A stretch of 64,000 nt of DNA from Nostoc commune NIES-4072 (GTDB lineage Bacteria; Cyanobacteriota; Cyanobacteriia; Cyanobacteriales; Nostocaceae): positions 496,001 through 560,000 of the forward strand of contig NZ_BDUD01000002.1 of assembly GCF_003113895.1 (NCBI RefSeq), read 5' to 3'. Positions 45,647 to 55,542 of this stretch are shown here, one piece after another. The position numbers and the translations under genes are program-made. The notes beneath the pieces are model-generated. The model worked only from the letters and a program-made list of their open reading frames with translations. It searched no databases and was not told where the DNA came from. Position 1 is the stretch's first letter; every line of letters begins with the position of its first letter.

Positions 45647-45964
45647 ATGATTACGATTAGCGAAAAAGCTGGTTTACTGACTGTAATCAACGTCTTCACT
45701 GTTGAAAATCATCAACAGCAGCAACGTTTAGTAGATCACCTCGTAAGTAACATCGAAAAAGCTAAGAAGCAAGAAGGCTTCATTTCTGTTAATATCCACA
45801 AAAGTTTGGATGGTACACGAGTCGTAAACTATGCCCAGTGGAGCAGCAAAGAAGCACTGGACACAGCTCTTAAAAGCCAAGAATTTATGGCTCCCGTGGA
45901 GAAGGCTGTAGAATTCCCTCACGATTTTCACTTGTACGAAGTTGTTTATACAACACAGCCATAG
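45647..45964 (+). CDS. Antibiotic biosynthesis monooxygenase (ABM) family protein
   Basis: 105 residues after AAGGAACTAAA. The ferredoxin-like fold is visible in LLTVINVFTVENHQQQQRLV, EGFISVNIHKSLDGTRVVNY and AQWSSKEALDTALKSQEF. Such proteins are cofactor-free oxygenases or detoxifying enzymes acting on quinones and polyketides. The following MFS gene starts 31 bp later. Its placement after the CMD/EthD/VOC fusion suggests it acts on the same compound. Confidence 0.85.
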   Translation: MITISEKAGLLTVINVFTVENHQQQQRLVDHLVSNIEKAKKQEGFISVNIHKSLDGTRVVNYAQWSSKEALDTALKSQEFMAPVEKAVEFPHDFHLYEVVYTTQP

Positions 45965-45995
45965 CGATCGCTTCCCAAATGACACAATAAATCCT

Positions 45996-47423
45996 ATGGT
46001 CACTAAGACTGCATTAGATTCCCGTCGCTGGATAGCACTTATCCTACTCTGTGCCACACAGTTTATTTTTGTGCTTGACGTGTCGATCATCAACATTGCT
46101 CTTCCCTCAATCCAACAAGCGTTCAATTTCTCGCAACAGAACCTCCAATGGGTGATCAATGCTTACACACTTGCTTTTGGGGGTTTTCTCCTCCTGGGAG
46201 GACGAGCAGGAGACTTACTCGGTCACCGCCGCGTTTTTATATTTGGACTTAGCCTCTTTGCCCTTGCTTCCCTGATAGGCGGTTTCGCGCAGTCTGGAAC
46301 TATTTTAATTGCAGCGCGTAGCGCTCAGGGTCTAGGTGGCGCTCTTAGCTCTCCGACGGCATTGTCGATTCTCACCATGACCTTTAGTGAAGGCTCAGAG
46401 CGGAACCGCGCGTTAGGTGTTTGGGGGGCTACGGGTGCATCAGGTGGCGCAGCTGGTGTACTTCTGGGCGGACTAATTACTGGTCTGCTCGGTTGGGAAT
46501 GGGTGCTATTTGTCAATGTGCCGATCGCGGGATCAGCAGCCCTTTTAGCTCCAATATTCCTGAGTGAGAGCGTCACTAACAACAAGTCTCGGCAATTCGA
46601 TTTAGCTGGCGCTTTCTGTAGTACAACAGGATTGATCCTGCTTGTGTTTACAATCGTCAACGCTGAAGGACACTTGGCACGGACACTTGGATTTCTCTTT
46701 TTGTGTGTATCGCTGTTTCTTGGCTTCATGTTCATTGAGCAGCGCTCACCTGCACCACTAGTGCCGTTACGAATCTTTCGTCTGCGTAATCTCACTGGAG
46801 CTAACCTAATCACTCTGGTTCACGGCACTGGGCCGTTGTGTACCTTGTTCTTTATCTCACTCTACCTCCAGCAAGTGTTAGGTTTATCAGCGCTCAACTC
46901 AGGACTGGCCTTCTTACCTTTTGCACTGGCGGGTGGTATTTCCTCTGGATTGGCCTCGGTGCTGGTGAATCGGTTTGGTGTCAAGCCTGTTTTGACAGTC
47001 GGGATGCTCTTAATGGCCATTGGTCTGGTACTCTTTGCCCAGGTTTCTGTCGGTGGCAGCTATGTAATCCATGTGCTACCTGCTTCGCTTGTTGTTGGTG
47101 CTAGTGCTGGTTTCTCCTTTGTGCCGTTAACTATTGCTGCTTTCATGTCGGTCAAAGATGAAGACGCTGGACTAGCCTCTGGGTTACTAGCTACTAGTCA
47201 GCAGGTAGGTGCTGCTATAGTTTTGGCGTTGCTAGTGGCGATCGCCAGCGCTCACTCTAAAGGAATTATTGCCGCGCAAGGTAGCTCGCCAGCAGTATTG
47301 GCAAGGGCTTTGACCGAAGGCTTTCAATCTGCCTTCTACCTCGGCGCTGGTTTAGTGGCACTTGGTGCGATCGTTGCGTTTTTAGTGATCCAACAACAAA
47401 CCAAACACTTAAATCATGATTGA
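45996..47423 (+). CDS. MFS exporter, DHA2 (EmrB/QacA) type
   Basis: 475 residues from the ATG at 45996. About 14 membrane helices; motif A-like loop GGRAGDLLGHRRVFIFG after helix 2, motif C-type GATGASGGAAGVLLGG in helix 5, and FVLDVSIINIALPSIQ in helix 1 as usual for this family. DHA2 proteins export drugs and hydrophobic metabolites by proton antiport across the inner membrane. An in-frame ATG at 45942 overlaps the ABM gene and is less likely. Confidence 0.9.
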   Translation: MVTKTALDSRRWIALILLCATQFIFVLDVSIINIALPSIQQAFNFSQQNLQWVINAYTLAFGGFLLLGGRAGDLLGHRRVFIFGLSLFALASLIGGFAQSGTILIAARSAQGLGGALSSPTALSILTMTFSEGSERNRALGVWGATGASGGAAGVLLGGLITGLLGWEWVLFVNVPIAGSAALLAPIFLSESVTNNKSRQFDLAGAFCSTTGLILLVFTIVNAEGHLARTLGFLFLCVSLFLGFMFIEQRSPAPLVPLRIFRLRNLTGANLITLVHGTGPLCTLFFISLYLQQVLGLSALNSGLAFLPFALAGGISSGLASVLVNRFGVKPVLTVGMLLMAIGLVLFAQVSVGGSYVIHVLPASLVVGASAGFSFVPLTIAAFMSVKDEDAGLASGLLATSQQVGAAIVLALLVAIASAHSKGIIAAQGSSPAVLARALTEGFQSAFYLGAGLVALGAIVAFLVIQQQTKHLNHD

Positions 47424-47581
47424 ATTGCACAAAAAAACTCCAAATTTTTGGACTGTAAATCAGGCGATCGCCTCAGCCAAAATACCAAAATTAAGTTAAA
47501 AGATCATTTGCTTAATAGTACAAATATTCATGTTCAAAGGGCTAGTTCTAGAAACTTGAATCTCATAGGGAGGTTATTCTC

Positions 47582-47965
47582 ATGGCAAGATCAAACAGAC
47601 TAAACAAGATCGCATTGTGGAGTGTCACTACTCTCTTAGCTGCGGCTTTCCTGATGTTCGGAACCTTAAAGCTTACAGGCGCTCAACAACTCGTAGCAGA
47701 ATTTATTAAGTGGGGTTATCCCACCTGGTTTCGTTTCTTTGTTGGTGTGGCTGAAATTGGCGGGGCGGTGCTGCTGCTGTTTCCACGCACTGTGACGCTG
47801 GCAAGTGTCGGTCTGGGCATATTAATGGCTGGCTGTGTGTTCTCGCATCTCAAGGCTGGGGAAGGGCCACAGGCGATCCCGGCGCTTGTGCTACTGACTC
47901 TGCTTACTGTGGTTGGCTACGCCCGCCGTTCTTACGTGACGGGGTTTAGAAGTCAGATTGATTAG
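47582..47965 (+). CDS. DoxX-family membrane protein
   Basis: 127 residues with four membrane helices. DoxX markers are FLMFGTLKLTG in helix 1, FVGVAEIGGAVLLLFPRTVT in helices 2-3 and GLGILMAGCVFSHLKAGEG before the last helix. A good AGGGAGGTTATTCTC site precedes the ATG. DoxX proteins are often linked to thiol or oxidative stress defence, and the role here is not defined. It stands alone, with 158 bp upstream. Confidence 0.88.
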   Translation: MARSNRLNKIALWSVTTLLAAAFLMFGTLKLTGAQQLVAEFIKWGYPTWFRFFVGVAEIGGAVLLLFPRTVTLASVGLGILMAGCVFSHLKAGEGPQAIPALVLLTLLTVVGYARRSYVTGFRSQID

Positions 47966-48015
47966 CATCACCCATATCAAGCTAAAGAGTTGAATGTCAC
48001 TAAGAAAAAGAAACT

Positions 48016-48130
48016 GACTTAGTACAACATTTCATGAATTCGTAGTGAATTATCTGCAAGGCGAAGCCCCTATACGTTTAAATTTCAACCCTCAATTCGC
48101 CACGATTTTATGCAAAGTTGTACTTAGTCA
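48016..48130. repeat. Palindromic MITE (family B), complete copy
   Basis: 115 bp. The left arm TTAGTACAACATTTCATGAA and the right arm (ending GCAAAGTTGTACTTAG) are imperfect inverted repeats of about 37 bp, joined by a short GC-rich centre (GGCGAAGCCCC). No coding capacity. It lies between DoxX and DJ-1, and related copies lie at 55539, 40246 and 4428. Confidence 0.8.
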
Positions 48131-48216
48131 AAGGAAATTACCTCATTGTTCAAAGTCCGAGGTTAGTTTGAATTCGTTACAAAAAAGTAAATCCTAATAA
48201 TAACGAGAAAAATATC

Positions 48217-48894
48217 ATGACATCTACACCTTTAATAAATAACGGTAGAATTGGCGACCCAATTAAGGGGAAAATTGGCGTCCTAATTGAGGAACATTTC
48301 GATCAAACTGAATTTCGCAGATTCAACGAATATTTTCCCACTCAAGGCTATCAAGTCGAGTATATTTCTCATCTCTGGGATAATCCAGAGTTAACCTTTG
48401 GGGCAAACCCTGATACTGGTGTAGTTGAGGATCATGTTACAGTTACAACAGAAATCAATGATGTTGCTCCGGCAGATTACAAGGGAATAATTTGTATTGG
48501 TGCCTATGCTACAGATCGTCTGAGATATCAGGTTTCTGTAAAGAAAGGTCAGAAAAATCAAGCTCCGGCAGTTGTATTTCTGGGAAAGGCTCTACAGATA
48601 GATGGTTTGAAAATAGGAACAATCTGTCATAGCTTGTGGCTGTTCTGCGCTGATTCAGATTTAATCAAAGGTCGCAAAGTTACTTGTGCCCACAACATCA
48701 TCTGTGATGTTGAAAATGCTGGTGGTGAAGTTATCTATGATGGGGATGCAACTGCTGATTTGGTGATAGATGACAACCTGATTTCAGCAAAACATCCTGG
48801 AGTTGTCGATGAATTTATGGAAGTTTTTGTAGCAGAGATTCAAAAGCAGGAAAAAATGCAGAAACTCCCAGTGGGTAAATCATCATTTGTGTGA
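48217..48894 (+). CDS. DJ-1/PfpI-family protein
   Basis: 225 residues. GKIGVLIEEHFDQTEF gives the conserved Glu near the start, and the nucleophile elbow is IGTICHSLW with Cys at about 143. CAHNIICDVENAGGEVIYD follows, as in class I glutamine amidotransferase-like stress proteins. Members act as glyoxalases, deglycases or chaperones; activity cannot be chosen from sequence. The protein has a ~25-residue extension at each end compared with short DJ-1 forms. Confidence 0.85.
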   Translation: MTSTPLINNGRIGDPIKGKIGVLIEEHFDQTEFRRFNEYFPTQGYQVEYISHLWDNPELTFGANPDTGVVEDHVTVTTEINDVAPADYKGIICIGAYATDRLRYQVSVKKGQKNQAPAVVFLGKALQIDGLKIGTICHSLWLFCADSDLIKGRKVTCAHNIICDVENAGGEVIYDGDATADLVIDDNLISAKHPGVVDEFMEVFVAEIQKQEKMQKLPVGKSSFV

Positions 48895-49006
48895 TGCCTG
48901 AGAGTAGAACTGAAAAATTATCTCTGCTCTTTGGTAATCTCTTGCTAGTAGATAAAAATTTGATCACATACAGCCACTTTACTTTAACAATCCTGGAGTT
49001 AACCTC

Positions 49007-50836
49007 ATGGATCACATGAGCTTTTCATTTTCTGACACCATTGCTGGGTACGTCACTGACTTTAACCGTAGCGAAAAAAGCTTTGGAATCAAGACATCAG
49101 ATGGACGGAAATTTCAGGCTTACCTGACTCCAACCACCTATGGCCGGATTACCCAAAACTTACAGGAACCTTACAACGACTGTACCCAACGCCTTGCAGA
49201 GATGCTAACCCCTGGTCAGCCTGTGTTTGCCTACGGTATTTTCTACCCACAGGGGGAAGGGTACAAATTTGAAGTTAAGTCCTTTGTCTTTCCTGGAGAT
49301 GCTCCCAGTGTATATCGGCATGAAGAGCCGGATTGGTGGGTCAAGCAAGTGCGTTCAATTGCTGATAGTTACCTCTATTGGCAGTTCAATTATCCCGAAA
49401 ACGAAATAGATTATCGGCAATATCGGACTTTTCTAAGGGTAACTGGTGTCAAAAAGCGCGAAGATGATTACCTGCAAGAAACCGACACTGTTTCCCGCTT
49501 AGTTTATGGTTTTGCCTCAGCCTACTTGATGACGGGCGAAGACCGCTTTCTAGAAGCTGCTGAAAAAGGCACTGAATATCTGCGTCAGCACATGCGGTTT
49601 TATGACCCTGATGAAAACCTGATTTACTGGTATCACGGCATTAAGGTAACGGGCAATCGTGAGCAAAAACTCTTAACCTCTGAGTTTAGCGATGATTACG
49701 ACGCTATCCCGGCATACGAGCAAATTTATGCTTTGGCAGGCCCGATTCAAACTTACCGGATTACTGGGGATCAGCGCATTCTCAAAGATGCCGAGATGAC
49801 TGTAGATTTATTTGACAAATTCTTCTTGGATAAAGAAGGCGCTGGCTATTTTTCCCACATTGACCCCATCACCCTCGATCCACGTGCTGAGTCACTAGGT
49901 AACAACCGCGCTCGCAAGAACTGGAACTCCGTTGGAGATCACGCTCCAGCTTATCTGATCAACCTGTGGCTGGCAACTGGCGAACAGAAATATGCCGATA
50001 TGCTGGAGTATACCTTTGATGCGATCGCTAAATATTTCCCAGACTACGACAACAGCCCCTTTGTCCAAGAAAAGTTCCATGAAGATTGGAGCCACGACAC
50101 AACTTGGGGCTGGCAGCAAAACCGCGCTGTCATCGGGCATAATCTGAAAATTGCCTGGAACCTCATGCGGATGCAAAGTCTCAAACCCAAAGATCAGTAT
50201 GTGGCTTTGGCGGAAAAAATTGCCTCCCTCATGCCCAAAATAGGTAGTGACCAGCAGCGTGGTGGCTGGTACGACGTTATGGAGCGCGTATTAGACGAAG
50301 GGGAAGAACAACACCGCCTCGTTTGGCACGATCGCAAAGCTTGGTGGCAGCAGGAACAAGCTATCTTAGCTTACCTGATCCTAAATGGCATCACTGAGAA
50401 TCCAGAATATTTGCGTCATGCTCGTGAAGCCGCAGCCTTCTATAATGCCCACTTCCTTGACCATGAAGATGGCGGCATTTATTTCAACGTCTTGGCAAGC
50501 GGGCTACCCTTCTTGATGGGTAATGAGCGATTTAAAGGTAGTCACTCAATGAGCGGTTATCATTCAACTGAACTGTGTTATCTGGCTTCAGTTTATACTA
50601 ATCTGCTGTTCACTAAACAGCCAATGGACTTTTACTTCAAACCTCTACCTGGAGCCTTTAAGGATAATATTCTACGGGTGTCACCAGATATTCTCCCGCC
50701 CGGTAGTGTAAAGATTAATGCTTGTTGGCTTAACGAAGAACCATATAACAATTTTGACGCTGATGCCCTGACGGTTAAACTGCCGGATACGAAAGAACAA
50801 GTGAAAGTCAAAGTTCAAATCGTCCCTAATCAGTGA
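49007..50836 (+). CDS. AGE-fold (alpha/alpha)6-barrel protein with N-terminal OB-like domain
   Basis: 609 residues after TGGAGTTAACCTC. Residues 10-100 look like a small beta-barrel (GYVTDFNRSEKSFGIKTSDG; PVFAYGIFYPQGEGYKFEVK), not usual in this family. From about 115 on the helical barrel begins (YLMTGEDRFLEAAEKGTEYL; DHAPAYLINLWLATGEQKYA; RAVIGHNLKIAWNLMRMQ; AWWQQEQAILAYLILNG). GHNLKIAWN and AWWQQEQA carry the His and Glu residues found in N-acylglucosamine 2-epimerases and cellobiose epimerases. It probably isomerises or hydrolyses a sugar. The STAS gene follows after 24 bp. Confidence 0.75.
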   Translation: MDHMSFSFSDTIAGYVTDFNRSEKSFGIKTSDGRKFQAYLTPTTYGRITQNLQEPYNDCTQRLAEMLTPGQPVFAYGIFYPQGEGYKFEVKSFVFPGDAPSVYRHEEPDWWVKQVRSIADSYLYWQFNYPENEIDYRQYRTFLRVTGVKKREDDYLQETDTVSRLVYGFASAYLMTGEDRFLEAAEKGTEYLRQHMRFYDPDENLIYWYHGIKVTGNREQKLLTSEFSDDYDAIPAYEQIYALAGPIQTYRITGDQRILKDAEMTVDLFDKFFLDKEGAGYFSHIDPITLDPRAESLGNNRARKNWNSVGDHAPAYLINLWLATGEQKYADMLEYTFDAIAKYFPDYDNSPFVQEKFHEDWSHDTTWGWQQNRAVIGHNLKIAWNLMRMQSLKPKDQYVALAEKIASLMPKIGSDQQRGGWYDVMERVLDEGEEQHRLVWHDRKAWWQQEQAILAYLILNGITENPEYLRHAREAAAFYNAHFLDHEDGGIYFNVLASGLPFLMGNERFKGSHSMSGYHSTELCYLASVYTNLLFTKQPMDFYFKPLPGAFKDNILRVSPDILPPGSVKINACWLNEEPYNNFDADALTVKLPDTKEQVKVKVQIVPNQ

Positions 50837-50860
50837 GCTTAGTACTCAAGAAGCATAATC

Positions 50861-51301
50861 ATGGATATTAATATCAAGACACTCCAAGTAACAGCAATGG
50901 AAGCGGCTGTTAAGGTAGATGTCAATACTACACCTCCAATCCAAAAAGAAATCAGTGCCCTACAAATTCAACCAGTATCCGTAATCGAAATGATCGGTGA
51001 TGTAGATAGTAGTACTGCACCTTTAGTTCAAAAGCAAGTTTTGCCACTAGTCCAACCAGGGAGCCAGATTCTTCTAGATATGACTAAAGTCCCTTATATG
51101 TCTAGTGCCGGTTTGCGGTTGTTACTGTCGCTGTACCGACTAGTCTTAAGTCAAAACGGACAGCTGTTGCTGGTGGGGGTTGCCGAAGAAATTAAGGACA
51201 CCATGTCCATTACTGGCTTTCTCGACTTTTTTCAAATCAGTGACACCCTTGATTCAGGATTAAAAGCTCTCAATTTCAAGCTTCACGTTTTTTCCACTTA
51301 G
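50861..51301 (+). CDS. STAS-domain anti-sigma factor antagonist (RsbV-like)
   Basis: 146 residues. A ~45-residue N-terminal extension precedes the STAS fold (VSVIEMIGDVDSSTAPLVQ; ILLDMTKVPYMSSAGLRLLL). MSSAGLR carries the Ser phosphorylated by RsbW-type kinases. It should act in a partner switch with the kinase at 59257 and the phosphatase at 54061. It sits between the AGE enzyme and glgX. Confidence 0.88.
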   Translation: MDINIKTLQVTAMEAAVKVDVNTTPPIQKEISALQIQPVSVIEMIGDVDSSTAPLVQKQVLPLVQPGSQILLDMTKVPYMSSAGLRLLLSLYRLVLSQNGQLLLVGVAEEIKDTMSITGFLDFFQISDTLDSGLKALNFKLHVFST

Positions 51302-51474
51302 CCTCAAATAGTTATTACCAAGACTTACGCAAAATCATGAAAAAACGAACCGCATTAGCGAATGCGTCTCCCCCTGGCAGAAGGACCCAAAGGAATAAGA
51401 GTTTCAGAGAGTTATTGCGTAAGTCCTAATTACCTAAATATTTGTCGATAAATTTTAATTAGGAGAAGGCAGAA

Positions 51475-53598
51475 ATGGAGCTAGAAAGAATAGACATTCA
51501 TCCAACCCACACCTACGGCAACTTCAAGCTGCGTGTCGGTCGTCCATTGTCCCCTGGAGCTACTTTAGTGCCGGGAGGAGTTAATTTCTCGATATATTCA
51601 CGGTATGCTAAATCCTGTACCTTAGTGCTATTCAAAAAGAATGCCCCGGAACCGATGGCGGAAATTCTCTTTCCGAAAGAGTTTCGGATTGGAAATGTCT
51701 ATAGCATGATCGTATTTGACTTGGATTACGAAAATATTGAATACGGCTACCGCATGGACGGGCCTTTCAACCCTAGTGAAGGTCACTGGTTTGATTCTGG
51801 TAAAATTCTTCTAGACCCCTACGCTAAAGTCATCAGTGGTAGGGATATTTGGGGAGAAACGCCTGACTGGAATAACATCTACCAACATCGAGGGCGTCTT
51901 GCCTTTGACGATTTTGACTGGGAAAATGACTGTCCTCTGGAAATCCCACCGGAGGATCAGATTATTTATGAGATGCACGTCCGCAGCTTTACCCGTCATC
52001 CTTCCTCTGGAGTCAAGCATCCAGGAACATTTGCTGCTATCCGCGAAAAAATTTCCTATCTCAAAGAGCTAGGCATCAACAGTGTTGAACTGATGCCTAT
52101 CTATGAATTCGATGAATTTGAAAACAGTCGCCCTAACCCGCAAACCGGGGAACTGTTAATGAATTATTGGGGTTATAGTACCGTCGGCTTCTTTGCTCCC
52201 AAGGCTGGCTATGCGGCTACAGGCAAATTCGGGATGCAAGTTGATGAACTCAAAACCCTAGTTAAAGAATTACATAAAAATGGCATTGAGGTAATTCTGG
52301 ATGTTGTCTTCAACCATACGGCGGAAGGAAACGAGCATGGCCCGACAATTTCGTTCCGGGGGATCGACAACCAAACCTACTACATGCTAACGCCGGATGG
52401 GTACTACTTTAACTTCAGTGGCACTGGTAACACGCTCAACTGTAACAACCCAGTTGTTCGCCATATGGTGCTTGATTGTCTGCGCTACTGGGCCGCTGAG
52501 TATCACATCGACGGCTTCCGATTTGACCTAGCTTCGATTCTCGGTCGTGACCCTTGGGGTGCGCCAATGGCTAACCCGCCTTTGCTAGAAGCTTTGGCAT
52601 TTGACCCAATTCTGGCAAAATGCAAACTCATTGCTGAGGCTTGGGATGCAGGGGGTCTCTACCAAGTTGGTTCCTTCCCAGCTTTTGGCCGCTGGGCTGA
52701 GTGGAACGGCAAGTATCGCGACGGCATTCGCAAATTCCTCAAAGGAGAGCCAGGTCGGGTAGGAGATATGGCACAGCGACTACAAGGTTCACCAGACTTG
52801 TATGCTTGGGCAGGTCGTGCGCCAGCCACATCAATTAATTTCATCACTTGTCACGACGGTTTTACCCTCGCCGACCTAGTTTCTTTTAACCACAAGCACA
52901 ACGAGGCTAACGGGGAAAATAACAACGACGGTGGCAATGATAACGACAGCTGGAACTGTGGGGCAGAAGGATGGACGGACGATCCGAGTATCAATGCTCT
53001 GCGGCAGCGACAGATCAAAAATGCCGTGGCTATCTTAATGGTCAGCCAGGGAGTGCCAATGATCCTCATGGGCGATGAGGTGGCCCGAAGTCAAAAAGGC
53101 AACAACAATGCCTATTGCCACGACAATCAACTTAACTGGATGGACTGGACGCTGTTGGAGTCCAATAAAGACTTATTTCAGTTTTTCAAACACTGCATCG
53201 CCTTTCGCAACGCTCACCCAGTACTGAGAAATTCGTGGCACTTCCGTAATCAAGACTATGTAGGTAGTGATTATGCTGATATCACCTGGCATGGCATCCA
53301 AGCATGGAATGCTGACTGGTCTGACTCCAGTCGCACTCTCGCTTTTATGCTTTGTGGAAAGCACGCAAAGGAGGGTACTGTTGACGACAATTACATTTAC
53401 GTAGCTATGAATATGCATCATCAAGCTAACTGGTTTGAAATTCCAGGATTGCCAAATTCAATGAAGTGGCATGTGTTTGCCAACACTGGTGTCACTCCAC
53501 CATTGGATTGTTGGAAACCTGGCACGGAACCTGTGCTGGAGAATCAGTACGGATTACTCATGGGCGATCGCTCTGTAGTCATTCTGGTTGGTAAATGA
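51475..53598 (+). CDS. glgX: Glycogen debranching enzyme (GlgX, GH13)
   Basis: 707 residues after AGGAGAAGGC. An N-terminal CBM48-type region (PLSPGATLVPGGVNFSIYSR) is followed by the GH13 barrel: DVVFNHTAEGN (region I), GFRFDLASILG (region II with nucleophile Asp), IAEAWDAGGLY (region III with acid Glu) and FITCHDGFTLAD (region IV). It hydrolyses alpha-1,6 branches of glycogen limit dextrin in the cytosol. A gene flanked by two STAS genes is unusual and hints at co-control of glycogen use with the stress switch. Confidence 0.93.
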   Translation: MELERIDIHPTHTYGNFKLRVGRPLSPGATLVPGGVNFSIYSRYAKSCTLVLFKKNAPEPMAEILFPKEFRIGNVYSMIVFDLDYENIEYGYRMDGPFNPSEGHWFDSGKILLDPYAKVISGRDIWGETPDWNNIYQHRGRLAFDDFDWENDCPLEIPPEDQIIYEMHVRSFTRHPSSGVKHPGTFAAIREKISYLKELGINSVELMPIYEFDEFENSRPNPQTGELLMNYWGYSTVGFFAPKAGYAATGKFGMQVDELKTLVKELHKNGIEVILDVVFNHTAEGNEHGPTISFRGIDNQTYYMLTPDGYYFNFSGTGNTLNCNNPVVRHMVLDCLRYWAAEYHIDGFRFDLASILGRDPWGAPMANPPLLEALAFDPILAKCKLIAEAWDAGGLYQVGSFPAFGRWAEWNGKYRDGIRKFLKGEPGRVGDMAQRLQGSPDLYAWAGRAPATSINFITCHDGFTLADLVSFNHKHNEANGENNNDGGNDNDSWNCGAEGWTDDPSINALRQRQIKNAVAILMVSQGVPMILMGDEVARSQKGNNNAYCHDNQLNWMDWTLLESNKDLFQFFKHCIAFRNAHPVLRNSWHFRNQDYVGSDYADITWHGIQAWNADWSDSSRTLAFMLCGKHAKEGTVDDNYIYVAMNMHHQANWFEIPGLPNSMKWHVFANTGVTPPLDCWKPGTEPVLENQYGLLMGDRSVVILVGK

Positions 53599-53639
53599 GA
53601 TTGGTCATCAGTTAAAAGTAAATGATAAAGGACAAGATT

Positions 53640-53978
53640 ATGGCTTTCAACGCAACACTAGAAACAAGCAAGGGTATCGCTAAAATTACTTTAGCTGGAG
53701 AGTTGGATTCAATTTCTGCACCAATTTTCCAAAAAGAGGTAGAAAATGCAGCTACGGAACATCCAAGACATCTCGTTCTAATGATGCAAGACCTAGAATA
53801 TATATCCAGTGCAGGTCTGCGGGTACTCATATTCATTAAGCAAAAGATGGGTGTTGATACTGACATCTATGTTGTTGGCATTCAGGAGATGGTATTAGAC
53901 ACCCTTGAGAAAACTGGATTTGACCAAAGTGTGATTTTGGTGGATGAATATGACCAAGACAAGATAGCAAAAGTCTAA
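53640..53978 (+). CDS. STAS-domain anti-sigma factor antagonist (second RsbV-like)
   Basis: 112 residues from ATG 53640 (MAFNATLET). STAS markers: IAKITLAGELDSISAPIFQ, then LVLMMQDLEYISSAGLRVLI with the phospho-Ser in ISSAGLR. It is 82 bp upstream of the RsbU-type phosphatase, its probable activator. A longer start at 53622 is possible. Confidence 0.88.
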   Translation: MAFNATLETSKGIAKITLAGELDSISAPIFQKEVENAATEHPRHLVLMMQDLEYISSAGLRVLIFIKQKMGVDTDIYVVGIQEMVLDTLEKTGFDQSVILVDEYDQDKIAKV

Positions 53979-54060
53979 GGTCAGTTGTTAGTTTTTGGTT
54001 GTGAGAAATCTGGGACTAACAACTAAGTTGCTACTAGTTTCATTACTTAGGATTAAGAGC

Positions 54061-55542
54061 ATGATTGAAAACAATCATCAATCTAAAGAAGAACAATTAA
54101 TCGCAGAATTGGAACTGCTGCGCCGAGAGGTAGCTGAACTCAAAACAGAAAAAGCTGCTTTTGAGACTCAAACAGAACTACTTGAGCATTTGGTGGCGAT
54201 GGCACGCTGTTCATTTTGTGAAGAAATGCTAAAAGCCACCTTACAAGAAACTGTACATGTCTCCAGCAAGTTAAGCGGCGCCGAGAAAGGTAGTCTGTTT
54301 TTATTCAATAGCAACGGTGTTGTTACTGACAGCATCCTGACGCAAGAGGAAGACGCTTGCCAGATCGGCAGTATTTTGGACAAGGGACTCCCTGGCTGGC
54401 TGGCTGGCTGGGTGTTCCACCACCATAAAGTGGGATTAATTACCGACACCGAAACTGACGATCGCTGGCTGATACAACCCAATCAGCCTTACAGTGTTCG
54501 TTCAGCCTTGGCTGTTCCCATTCTCAGGGATGATGAGTTACTAGGCATTATCACTCTGTTGCACCAAGAGCCTGGACAATTTAGCCCTGAAACCGCCTAT
54601 TTGATGCAGGTGGCTGCCCACCAAATAGCCCTAGTCCTAGAAAATGCCCGACTTTATCGGAAACTAGAAGAATCTTACCAATCATTAAACAACGCAAAAC
54701 TTGCGATCGAAGCCTATTCAGAAGCCCTCGACTCTGAACTAGAAAAGGGTAGGCAGATTCAGCGAGATTTTCTACCTAGAGAAATCCCACAGCTACCAAA
54801 TTGGGAGATTGCAACTTGTTTCTATCCTGCTCGTCAGGTAGGTGGCGACTTCTATGACGCTTTTATGCTCCCCGGTGACTACTTAGGTATAGTGATTGCT
54901 GATGTCTGTGATAAAGGTGTGGGTGCAGCACTATTTATGGCTTTATTTCGCAGCTTAATCCGAGTCTTTTCTGGACAAACCAACTTGGACGGATTGTCGA
55001 TAATTGGCAGAGACGAGGGCTTGGATTGTTTGATAGACCCCCTAGTCATAACCGACTTTAACCAAATCAACGCCTTGAAGGCCGTTGCCCTCACAAATAA
55101 CTACATCGCCCAAGAACACGGTGAGATGAATATGTTTGCTACACTCTTTTTTGGAGTGCTAAATCCTGCAAACGGCTGTTTGACTTACATCAATGCTGGA
55201 CATGAACCTCTTTTTATCGTCGGTGACTCTGGGGTAAAGAAAAGTCTCAAATCCACCGGACCAGTGGTGGGAATAATGCCCAACATCAAATTTAAAATTC
55301 AGCAGGTTCATCTGGAACCGGGAGATATCTTAATTGGCTATACCGACGGTGTAACAGAAGCTCGTGCCCCTAGCCGTGAATTCTTTTCTAACAAACGATT
55401 GCTATCACTGCTGAATCAGAAAGCCTTTTCAGCCTATGACTTACTAGAAGACATCAAAACTAATTTGTTTACTCACATTGACAACGCCCAACAATTTGAT
55501 GACATTACCATGTTGGCTGTGCGGCGGATCAGCATAACCTAA
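54061..55542 (+). CDS. GAF-PP2C (RsbU/SpoIIE-type) phosphatase
   Basis: 493 residues from ATG 54061. N-terminal coiled coil (about 5-40), GAF domain (about 50-200; VRSALAVPILRDDELLGIIT), signalling helix, then a SpoIIE-type phosphatase (about 245-493) with GRQIQRDFLPREIPQ, ARQVGGDFYDAF, GIVIADVCDKGVGAALFMA, INAGHEPLF, GYTDGVTEAR and FDDITMLAVRR. The Asp pairs that bind Mn or Mg are present. It would dephosphorylate the STAS proteins nearby when its GAF domain senses a ligand. Its TAA stop is formed by the left end of a MITE B copy. Confidence 0.92.
   Translation: MIENNHQSKEEQLIAELELLRREVAELKTEKAAFETQTELLEHLVAMARCSFCEEMLKATLQETVHVSSKLSGAEKGSLFLFNSNGVVTDSILTQEEDACQIGSILDKGLPGWLAGWVFHHHKVGLITDTETDDRWLIQPNQPYSVRSALAVPILRDDELLGIITLLHQEPGQFSPETAYLMQVAAHQIALVLENARLYRKLEESYQSLNNAKLAIEAYSEALDSELEKGRQIQRDFLPREIPQLPNWEIATCFYPARQVGGDFYDAFMLPGDYLGIVIADVCDKGVGAALFMALFRSLIRVFSGQTNLDGLSIIGRDEGLDCLIDPLVITDFNQINALKAVALTNNYIAQEHGEMNMFATLFFGVLNPANGCLTYINAGHEPLFIVGDSGVKKSLKSTGPVVGIMPNIKFKIQQVHLEPGDILIGYTDGVTEARAPSREFFSNKRLLSLLNQKAFSAYDLLEDIKTNLFTHIDNAQQFDDITMLAVRRISIT

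Noticed and set aside
46325..46813. 162-codon minus-strand frame opposite the MFS gene
   Set aside because: Arg/Pro-rich antisense of membrane helices, typical shadow.
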